A stretch of DNA of 42,292 nucleotides from Flavobacteriales bacterium (GTDB lineage Bacteria; Bacteroidota; Bacteroidia; CAIKAF01): positions 1-42,292 of the forward strand of contig JANWKQ010000085.1 in assembly GCA_025451295.1 (NCBI GenBank). The letters run 5' to 3'. The translations under genes and the position numbers were made by a program. Below, in pieces: positions 28,464-36,456 of the stretch (positions are counted from its first letter, which is position 1; the number at the start of each line of letters is the position of its first letter). Under the pieces are notes generated by a model. That model searched no databases and was not told the DNA's origin. It was given only the letters and a program-made list of their open reading frames with translations.

Positions 28464-29981
28464 ATGGAAAAATTATTTGAAACAAAAAATAACCTCCCTG
28501 TTAGGATAGCTGATATTCCGGTTGTTCCTTACAATAAGTTTTTTGAAGTAATCACTTTTTTATTACGGTCACAGGATTATCATATTCTAACCTATCTGGC
28601 TTATCCCACTGATCAGGGCCTGAGTTTTGTTTGCGCCATAGCAGATGATCAGAATAAATCCATTTCCCTTATTTCACATCTTATACCGAATGGTGCTCCC
28701 TTGAAAGTGTATTCTATGATGCCAAAGTATGATGTATTCCATTCGTGTGAAAGAGAGATCCACGAAAAATACGGAGTAGTGTTCGAGGACAATCATTTTC
28801 TCAAACCGATCCGTTATTCTCATGACAGGATTAACAAAGAATCGAAGATTACTGATTACCCTTTTTATAAGATCGAAAGCGATGAGTTGCATGAAGTGGG
28901 AGTTGGGCCCATCCATGCCGGGATTATCGAACCTGGACACTTCAGGTTCTTATGTGCCGGAGAAAGAGTACTCCATCTGGAAGTACAGTTGGGTTGGCAA
29001 CATCGTGGAATTGAAACATTGTTTCTACAAAAGAAAAAATTGTTACAACGTGCTGTGCTGGCCGAAAATATTGCTGGTGATACAGCTGTTGGACATACCC
29101 TCGCCTACTCTCAGGCCATCGAATCACTCGCCGGTTTGAAGATCCGTGAAAAATTAAACTACGAAAGGGTTATTGCACTCGAAATTGAGCGGATTGGTAT
29201 GCATATTTTTGATCTTTCAAATCTATGCACAGGTGCCGCTTACCAGTTGGGTAATGCTTCACTGGGAGTTTTAAGGACCCCTACTATTAATTATTTACAA
29301 ACCTGGTGTGGAAATCGTTTTGCAAAAGGACTCATCAGACCTGGAGGAACTCACTATCCTTTTACACGTGAATTGCAGGAAAAGCTCCTCACCTACCTTG
29401 ATTCGTTTGAGGAAAAATATGCAGTGATTTCCGACAAGCTTTTAAATCTTTCAGGAATTCAACTTCGTTTTCAGGATATAGGAACATTGACCAGAAAACA
29501 GGTTTATATGATAGGTGGTGTGGGAACTACAGCCAAAATGGCTGGCCTAAAAAGAGATACCAGATGGAGTCATCCATTTGCTGGCTATCATGAGTTGCAC
29601 CATGAACCGGTCATTTTCGATGCCGGAGATATTTATGCAAGGATCCAGGTACGTCATTATGAAATTTTACAAAGCATTAAATATTTACGCCGAATCGCCG
29701 AGATCATGAATTTTCAAAACCAGGTACCATCACCTATCACGGATGAAAATATCCGATTGGCCAAAAGTTGCCTAACGGTTTCCATCACGGAAGGTTGGAG
29801 AGGAGAAATTGTACATACAGCTATTACTGATCAGGAAGGAAATATCTGTTGTTATAAGATCAAAGATCCCTCCCTGCATAATTGGTGGGCATTGGCACTT
29901 TCATTGAGAGATCGAGAAATCAGTGATTTCCCTATCAATAATAAAAGTTATAATCTTTCATACTGCGGACACGATCTATAA
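28464..29981 (+). CDS. HyfG-like fused NuoC/NuoD large subunit lacking NiFe-binding cysteines
   Basis: HSCEREIHEKYGVVFEDNHFLKPIRYSHD (NuoC part); GPIHAGIIEPGHFRF, HLEVQLGWQHRGIE, LAENIAGDTAVGHTLAYSQAIE (NuoD/hydrogenase large-subunit part). Confidence 0.9.
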   Translation: MEKLFETKNNLPVRIADIPVVPYNKFFEVITFLLRSQDYHILTYLAYPTDQGLSFVCAIADDQNKSISLISHLIPNGAPLKVYSMMPKYDVFHSCEREIHEKYGVVFEDNHFLKPIRYSHDRINKESKITDYPFYKIESDELHEVGVGPIHAGIIEPGHFRFLCAGERVLHLEVQLGWQHRGIETLFLQKKKLLQRAVLAENIAGDTAVGHTLAYSQAIESLAGLKIREKLNYERVIALEIERIGMHIFDLSNLCTGAAYQLGNASLGVLRTPTINYLQTWCGNRFAKGLIRPGGTHYPFTRELQEKLLTYLDSFEEKYAVISDKLLNLSGIQLRFQDIGTLTRKQVYMIGGVGTTAKMAGLKRDTRWSHPFAGYHELHHEPVIFDAGDIYARIQVRHYEILQSIKYLRRIAEIMNFQNQVPSPITDENIRLAKSCLTVSITEGWRGEIVHTAITDQEGNICCYKIKDPSLHNWWALALSLRDREISDFPINNKSYNLSYCGHDL

Positions 29982-29990
29982 AACAACCTT

Positions 29991-30749
29991 ATGCTGAAAG
30001 AAATAAAAATATTAAGAAATCATGGCAAGCAATTTATTGCGGATGTAACGCAGCCGGTTTTACCATCCACTTTCAAAGGGAGACCCATCATTTCGGAAGA
30101 GGAAGTAGATAATGCCGAACTCATCAGCCTTTGTCCTACGGACGCGATCAATGACAACAACGGCATCGAAATTGATCTCGGTAAATGTATTTTTTGTGGG
30201 GAATGTATGTTTCGTTTTCCGGAAAAAGTAAAATGGGTGAATGATTATAAGACTGCTACCAATAAAAGAGAATCACTCATTATTAAGGAAGGGAATGAGC
30301 AACTGGTCCAAATCGATCAATCAATTATCAGCAAACAAATTAAATCGTTGTTTGGAAGATCTCTTCGTCTAAGAGAAGTAAGTGCTGCCGGGGATAACAG
30401 TAGTGAACTGGAATTAAATGCAACGGTGAATCCAAATTTTGATCTTGCCAGATTCGGGATAGACTGGGTTGCCTCTCCACGTCATGCAGATGGACTTGTA
30501 CTCACCGGCCCGATCAGCGATAATATGGCCGAGCCATTGCAAATTTGCTATGATGCCATACCAGACCCAAAGATCCTGATCCTGGTAGGGACGGATGCCA
30601 TCAGTGGGGGAATATTTGCCGGAAGTCCGGCTCTTAACAGAAAATTTCTCGAAGGGAAACATGTGGATCTGTTTGTACCTGGCAATCCTGTTCATCCACT
30701 CACTTTTGTAAACGGGATACTTGAATTAACAAGAAAAATTAAATCGTAA
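29991..30749 (+). CDS. fusion of 4Fe-4S ferredoxin-like domain and NuoB/HyfI-like small subunit lacking proximal cluster cysteines
   Basis: LCPTDAI ... KCIFCGECMFRFPEKVKWV then FDLARFGIDWVASPRHADGLVLTGPISDNMAEPLQICYDAIPDPKILILVGTDAISGGIFAGS. Confidence 0.9.
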   Translation: MLKEIKILRNHGKQFIADVTQPVLPSTFKGRPIISEEEVDNAELISLCPTDAINDNNGIEIDLGKCIFCGECMFRFPEKVKWVNDYKTATNKRESLIIKEGNEQLVQIDQSIISKQIKSLFGRSLRLREVSAAGDNSSELELNATVNPNFDLARFGIDWVASPRHADGLVLTGPISDNMAEPLQICYDAIPDPKILILVGTDAISGGIFAGSPALNRKFLEGKHVDLFVPGNPVHPLTFVNGILELTRKIKS

Positions 30750-30770
30750 ATATTTTTTATATATCATTCA

Positions 30771-32474
30771 ATGAAAACTCAAATGAAAATTCCGGCAGAC
30801 GGATTAAAAGGACTCAAAGAAAATTGGTCAAAAGACCTGGTCTCAGGTCTCATTGTTTCTCTATTGGCATTGCCCCTGAGCTTAGGAATTGCACAAGCTT
30901 CGGACTTCCCACCAATCATGGGGGTTTTAACCGCCATCATCGGTGGAACCATTGTTGCCCTTCTTGCGGGTTCACAATTAACCATTAAAGGTCCCGCAGC
31001 CGGGCTTATTGTTATTGTTGCAGGGGCAGTAAGTGAGTTTGGAGGAGGGACAACCGGTTGGTCAATGGCATTAGGAGCTATTGTGGTCGCCGCACTTTTA
31101 CAAATTCTCTTAGGGTTTCTAAAGTTGGGAAAACTGGTAGATTATTTTCCTCATACTGTAGTTCATGGAATGTTGGGAGCCATTGGTTTCATCATTTTAT
31201 CCAAACAATTACATCTTTTAATGGGTGTAAACCCAGTCCATACTGAAGGAATCATGAAAGGAAAACCTCTGGTGGAACCACTCGAATTATTCAGAGCATT
31301 GCCTGATTCCTTTCGATCGCTCCAGGAAAACCAGGAACACAAGGAAATATTTCTCATCGGAATCATTTGTCTCCTTATCGTGTTTGGATGGACAGTTATT
31401 TCCGACAAGTTTCTTAAAAAAATCCCTGCTCCTTTAGCTGTATTGGCGCTATCAATACCACTTGGTGCACTGTTAGGCTTTGGTAAAATTGATGGCGGTT
31501 TGTTAAAGGTCGACAACATTTTTAAGGCGGTCGATTTCAATGTAAGCTTTGACGGATTTTCAAAACCAGGCGTGTTTATTAAATATGTTCTCATGTTTGC
31601 GTTGATCGGCAGTGTTGAATCCTTGTTAACTGTAAAGGCCATTGATATTCTTGATCCATTTAAGCGAAAAGCGAAAGCGAATAAGGATCTGGTGGCTATC
31701 GGTGTTGGAAATGCTGTTTCAGGTGTGCTGGGAGGTTTACCGATGATCTCAGAGGTGGCACGGAGCAGTGCAAATGTAAACAGTGGAGCAAAAACCCGGT
31801 GGGCAAACTTTTTCCATGGTACTTTTCTCATACTTTTTGTCGTTATCCTTGTGCCAGTAATCGAGTTGATCCCTAAAGTGGCGCTTGCGGCAATTCTTAT
31901 TGGAGTTGGTTATAAGCTTGCCTCGGTAAAAGAGTTTGTTCATATTTTCAAAGTCGGATGGTGGCAATTACTTGTGATGGTATCAACTACGATTGCCATT
32001 CTTCTTACCGACCTTTTAATTGGTGTAGGTATTGGTCTTGCTATCAAATTTATTATCCACTACATGGGCGGACTTCCGTTTAGATATACTTTTAAACCGG
32101 ATATGGAATTTTTACAGGATAAGGATCGAACCATCGTCTATATAAGAAGCGGGGCTGTTGTAACCAATTTGCCTGGTATTATGAAAAAACTGGAAACTCT
32201 GCCAAAAGGTCAAACGATTTTCTTCGATCTTTCCGAATGTTTCCTGGTGGATCATACATCGATGGAAACCTTCAAAGCCTTTCAAAGGGAATATATAGAA
32301 GATGGTGGTCGCTGTGAGTTTACAGGAATGGATCGTCATAAACATATTTCAAAACACGAATTCAGTACCATGTTCCTTCCAAAAAACATAAGGGCAGACA
32401 TTAAAAGTCGCAGAACAGGAGCCGTAACTGAACGAAGAAAAGATGATCCGAATCACGAACACAGAATTAATTAA
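30771..32474 (+). CDS. SulP family inorganic anion transporter with C-terminal STAS domain
   Basis: 567 aa; KDLVSGLIVSLLALPLSLGIAQASDFPPIMGVLTAIIGG, AGSQLTIKGPAAGLIVIV; STAS region IFFDLSECFLVDHTSMETF. Confidence 0.93.
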   Translation: MKTQMKIPADGLKGLKENWSKDLVSGLIVSLLALPLSLGIAQASDFPPIMGVLTAIIGGTIVALLAGSQLTIKGPAAGLIVIVAGAVSEFGGGTTGWSMALGAIVVAALLQILLGFLKLGKLVDYFPHTVVHGMLGAIGFIILSKQLHLLMGVNPVHTEGIMKGKPLVEPLELFRALPDSFRSLQENQEHKEIFLIGIICLLIVFGWTVISDKFLKKIPAPLAVLALSIPLGALLGFGKIDGGLLKVDNIFKAVDFNVSFDGFSKPGVFIKYVLMFALIGSVESLLTVKAIDILDPFKRKAKANKDLVAIGVGNAVSGVLGGLPMISEVARSSANVNSGAKTRWANFFHGTFLILFVVILVPVIELIPKVALAAILIGVGYKLASVKEFVHIFKVGWWQLLVMVSTTIAILLTDLLIGVGIGLAIKFIIHYMGGLPFRYTFKPDMEFLQDKDRTIVYIRSGAVVTNLPGIMKKLETLPKGQTIFFDLSECFLVDHTSMETFKAFQREYIEDGGRCEFTGMDRHKHISKHEFSTMFLPKNIRADIKSRRTGAVTERRKDDPNHEHRIN

Positions 32475-32479
32475 ATGCG

Positions 32480-33844
32480 ATGAAACAAAAGATCATTTTG
32501 TTGGTTGCATGCATATGTTTTGTGGTTATCAACTCTTTTTCTCAAAATGCAGACGAGGATGAAAAACGTGATCTGAAATTTAACCTGAACAAAACAGGGA
32601 CCAAATATTTTAAATTTACCATCACCAACCAGGTTTGGGTCAGGTTTAATGAAAGCAATCCCGGTACTATTGTGAACAGTCTGCCAAAGCCACAAACTTT
32701 TGACGTTGGTTTGAGAAGATTGAGATTCCAGATTATTGGACAAATACACGATAAATTTTTTATCTATGTTCAGTTCGGGATTAATAATTTTACTCCACTC
32801 TCTGCCCGAAAGTTCGGCGATTTTTTTCACGATGCAATTGTGGAGTACACGCCTGTAAAGATCATGAGTAAAAAAGAAGGAAAAGAAAACCTTACCATGT
32901 TCAGTCTTTCGTTGGGTACAGGTTTAGCGGCATGGACAGGTCATAGCAGATTTTCGAGTCCGGGTGTAGCTTCCTTTTTAGGAATTGATGCCCCGCTTTA
33001 CCAGCAAAGTACGAATGATGCAACCGACCAGTTTTTTAGAAAGTTTGCGGTCTATATAAAAGGTAAAGTATGGAAGTTTGATTACCGTTTTATTCTGGCT
33101 GATCCGTTTACGATTACTTCGAGTAATTTATTTGATCCATTTATTTCACAATATGCCAACTTCACACCTATTGGCAGATCGATCCAACCCAGCGGATATG
33201 TAAGTCTTCAGTTCTTCGATCAGGAAAGCAATCAAACGCCATACAACAATGGCACCTATCACGGAACAAAAAGAATATTGAACATTGGGTCTGGATTTCA
33301 GTATCAAAAAGATGCCATGTGGTATACAAGAACCGGAACGGATACCACTTTCTCCGATATGTTCCTCGTAGGAGCTGATGTATTTTATGATACGCATCTG
33401 GGGAAAAACAAGGACTGGGCGTTTTCTTTATATGCTGCCTACAACTATTATAATTTCGGACCGGGGTATTTGCGTCAGGTAGGTGTGATGAATCCAGGTC
33501 AATCAGTTGCGGCAGGAACTGCCACCATCAATGGTACAGGAAATGCCTTTCCCATGATTGGCACCGGTCATGTAGGATACTTACAAACAGGTTTGATGTT
33601 ACCCAAAAAATGGTTTGGTAAAGGAACATTTACAATAATGCCGTATTTTTCTTCACAGGTCGCTATGTGGGAAAGGTTAAATGATCCAATGGTTACTTTT
33701 GATACTGGGTTGAATTTTTTATTTGACAGCCATCGTTATAAAATGACGATCAATTATCAGAACAGACCGGTTTTTGACAATACTAATTTCCTACAGGTAC
33801 AAAGGAAAAGTATGGTTACCTTCCAGTTTCAAATTGCTATTTAA
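32480..33844 (+). CDS. outer-membrane beta-barrel porin-like protein
   Basis: 454 aa; signal peptide; DVGLRRLRFQIIGQIHDKFFIYVQFGINNF; alternating barrel-like pattern ending VTFQFQIAI. Confidence 0.75.
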   Translation: MKQKIILLVACICFVVINSFSQNADEDEKRDLKFNLNKTGTKYFKFTITNQVWVRFNESNPGTIVNSLPKPQTFDVGLRRLRFQIIGQIHDKFFIYVQFGINNFTPLSARKFGDFFHDAIVEYTPVKIMSKKEGKENLTMFSLSLGTGLAAWTGHSRFSSPGVASFLGIDAPLYQQSTNDATDQFFRKFAVYIKGKVWKFDYRFILADPFTITSSNLFDPFISQYANFTPIGRSIQPSGYVSLQFFDQESNQTPYNNGTYHGTKRILNIGSGFQYQKDAMWYTRTGTDTTFSDMFLVGADVFYDTHLGKNKDWAFSLYAAYNYYNFGPGYLRQVGVMNPGQSVAAGTATINGTGNAFPMIGTGHVGYLQTGLMLPKKWFGKGTFTIMPYFSSQVAMWERLNDPMVTFDTGLNFLFDSHRYKMTINYQNRPVFDNTNFLQVQRKSMVTFQFQIAI

Positions 33845-33871
33845 TTTTTTTGCATCCGGGCTAGCATTCAA

Positions 33872-34828
33872 TTATTTGGCCGGCAACAAAAGATCATAGG
33901 TCTTGCCTCCACCCACTTCCAATCTTCCACCTCTTATCCATGGATTCAGATATTTCAGCATGCGGTAATCTGTTCCTTGTTGGATACTCCAGGCTACCAG
34001 GTCATCAATAGAACTGCTCACTTTAACAGATCGGGTTGCCGGTAATTTTTGACCCATCTCCGGCTTCCAATCCAGGCCGATCAAAGATGGATCACCTATA
34101 ATATATTTCCAGGTAATGATGCGAAATAAATATTTCGAAGTTTCGGAGTTCAAACGCAGTTTATAATAACTTTCCTGTTTTTGTACCGTGAGTTCATCAG
34201 ACAATCCACCTTGTCCCATATTATAGGAAGCAGCCGCCAATGTCCAGTTACCAAACATGTCATAAGCAGCCAGTAAATATTTACAAGCCGCTTCTGTGGC
34301 TTTTGCTACATCATATCGTTCATCCACCGATCTGCTGATCTCCAAACCAAAAGCCATCCCCGTAGGTTGCAGGAATTGCCAGAATCCCTCCGCATCAGCA
34401 GGGGAAGTTACATTGGCCAGATTGCTTTCGGCCACGGCTAGGTATTTAAAGTCATCAGGAATGTTGTATTTTTTGAGAATAGGTTCGATGATCGGGAAAT
34501 AGCGGGTAGATCGTTTTAAAATGATCCAATTCGCAGTTGTACGATGTTGCGCTGCTACCCATTCAAATTCCATGCGTTCAAAAACCTCCGCATCATCCAG
34601 TGGAACCGTTTCTCCGCAAAAATCCATTTTCGAAGGAATAGCTGACAATGTATAACGGGCAGTTCCAACGGATGGATCAATTATGTTGGTTTGTACACTG
34701 TCTTTCTGCGAAACCTGTTTTTTCTTATCCTGATAAAGATTATAAATAAAGTAGGATTGTAAAAGAATGATAATACCAAAAACAATGGTAACGATGTAAA
34801 ACAGGTATTTTAGTTTAGACTGATTCAT
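33872..34828 (-). CDS. membrane-anchored lytic transglycosylase (SLT domain, MltD-like)
   Basis: YLAVAESNLANVTSPADAEGFWQFLQPTGMAFGLEISRSVDERYDVAKATEAACKYL ... NWTLAAASYNMGQGGL. Confidence 0.88.
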   Translation of the reverse strand: MNQSKLKYLFYIVTIVFGIIILLQSYFIYNLYQDKKKQVSQKDSVQTNIIDPSVGTARYTLSAIPSKMDFCGETVPLDDAEVFERMEFEWVAAQHRTTANWIILKRSTRYFPIIEPILKKYNIPDDFKYLAVAESNLANVTSPADAEGFWQFLQPTGMAFGLEISRSVDERYDVAKATEAACKYLLAAYDMFGNWTLAAASYNMGQGGLSDELTVQKQESYYKLRLNSETSKYLFRIITWKYIIGDPSLIGLDWKPEMGQKLPATRSVKVSSSIDDLVAWSIQQGTDYRMLKYLNPWIRGGRLEVGGGKTYDLLLPAK

Positions 34829-35915
34829 TTTTAAACTTTTTGGTTACAACGAACAACGAAATAAAAATGGAAAATAATATAACTCCAAACAAAACAACTA
34901 CCATCCAGTCGTTATACAAATGATGATAATAAATCAAAAAACCTCCTAATGCACTTATTACACTAACGAAAATATATAATAATGCCACTGTACGTTGTTT
35001 TAAACCCGCATATACCAAATGATGCGTGGTATGATCCTTTCCGCCAACAAACGGTGATCTTTTTTTAAGCAATCGGTTAATCGAAACCGTTGTGGTATCA
35101 GAAATAGTAATAATAAAAAAGGAAACGGGTAGAAGCACCTGGAATAAGAAGGTTGAACCGGAATTAATATCAATTGGAATATTCCATAAAACCTTCACTG
35201 CAGCATAGGCAAGAAATGCGCCAAGAAACTGGCTGCCGCTATCTCCCATATAAATGGTAGATGGATGCCAGTTATATCGCATAAAAGCAAGGATACTGGC
35301 TGCTACTCCTATGATCAGTATACTATCATAAGTGAAAAGCGTTTGGGTATAATAACATATCACCAACATGAATACACTTGCTACAGCAGAAACCGATGAA
35401 GTAATACCATCCATGTTATCCAGCATATTTAAAGAATTCATAATACCAACAAACCAGAATATAGTAATGAGATAATTGCAAATGTCATTTGAAAACAAAT
35501 GGATGTAGTTGCCACATAGGATAGAAACCACTCCGCAAAAGATCTGCACAAAAAATTTAAGCCAAGGCTTCGTGTTATATGCATCATCAGCCAGTCCCAT
35601 AATAAATCCCATCGTGCAACTCACAACCATTCCCAAAAATTCTATATTGTTGAATTGTGCATTTTCAGAAAGGATAATGAGATAAAAAACGATGGACAAA
35701 AGAAAGGCGAAGAAAAACAAGATCCCTCCCAGGGAAGGTTTGGTGGTGGCAGTCCATCTAACCACTCCATCTCCATGATTCCGAACACCTAGGTTCGTGG
35801 CAAATTTTAACAGGATCACCCCAAGTAAAAAAGCAAATATTCCCTGCAATAGAAAAAATCCCAACAGGATCAAAAGACTATTTTGCTGAGAAAATCCAAT
35901 GAGATGTTCCATCAA
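34815..35915 (-). CDS. MraY/WecA-like polyprenyl-phosphate sugar-1-phosphate transferase
   Basis: 366 aa multi-pass; GLADDAYNTKPWLKFFVQI, NSLNMLDNMDGITSSVSAVAS, YMGDSGSQFLGAFLAY, TTHHLVYAGL. Confidence 0.92.
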   Translation of the reverse strand: MMEHLIGFSQQNSLLILLGFFLLQGIFAFLLGVILLKFATNLGVRNHGDGVVRWTATTKPSLGGILFFFAFLLSIVFYLIILSENAQFNNIEFLGMVVSCTMGFIMGLADDAYNTKPWLKFFVQIFCGVVSILCGNYIHLFSNDICNYLITIFWFVGIMNSLNMLDNMDGITSSVSAVASVFMLVICYYTQTLFTYDSILIIGVAASILAFMRYNWHPSTIYMGDSGSQFLGAFLAYAAVKVLWNIPIDINSGSTFLFQVLLPVSFFIITISDTTTVSINRLLKKRSPFVGGKDHTTHHLVYAGLKQRTVALLYIFVSVISALGGFLIYYHHLYNDWMVVVLFGVILFSIFISLFVVTKKFKNESV

Positions 35916-36454
35916 AAGGGGGATTTTAACAGTTCAAAGGGCATTCCTCCAATATCTTTGATTGATACTTTTGGTGATTTATTCTTCCAATCAATATTCA
36001 AGATAGGATCATTCCAGTCAATACATTCTTCTGATTCCTGGTTATATATGTTGGTACATTTATAAGAAAAGATAGTATCATTCTCCAATGCTATAAAACC
36101 ATGTGCAAATCCAGCCGGTATCCAAAACATGGTTTTATTTTCTGCGCTTAGGATGATGGGATGATGCTTACCATACGTTGAAGAGTCTTTCCTGATGTCA
36201 ACCGCCACATCGAGAACACTTCCCGTAATTACCCTCACCAGTTTACCCTGGGCATAAGGTGGTTTTTGAAAATGAAGACCCCGTAAAACACCCTCTGCCG
36301 ATAATGATTCATTGTCCTGTAAAAACTGATTGGGAATTCCCATCTTTTCAAAAACATGGATATTATAACTCTCAAAAAAATACCCCCTGTTATCGGAAAA
36401 GATCTTTGGTTTTATGACCAATAGTCCTTCTATGGATGTATTTTCGACCTCCAT
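35912..36454 (-). CDS. rfbC: dTDP-4-dehydrorhamnose 3,5-epimerase
   Basis: PKIFSDNRGYFFESYN, FLQDNESLSAEGVLRGLHFQKPPYAQGKLVRVITGSVLDVAVDIRKDSSTYGKH, IPAGFAHGFIAL. Confidence 0.93.
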   Translation of the reverse strand: MEVENTSIEGLLVIKPKIFSDNRGYFFESYNIHVFEKMGIPNQFLQDNESLSAEGVLRGLHFQKPPYAQGKLVRVITGSVLDVAVDIRKDSSTYGKHHPIILSAENKTMFWIPAGFAHGFIALENDTIFSYKCTNIYNQESEECIDWNDPILNIDWKNKSPKVSIKDIGGMPFELLKSPF

Positions 36455-36456
36455 TA

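Noticed and set aside
20803-30749. Interpretation as a genuine hydrogenase-4 or respiratory complex I
   Set aside because: NiFe and proximal cluster cysteines are missing, and there is no NuoEFG-type NADH module in the window.
31163-31831. 222-aa reverse ORF inside the SulP gene
   Set aside because: Antisense shadow of a strongly conserved coding frame; composition biased and no recognisable domain.
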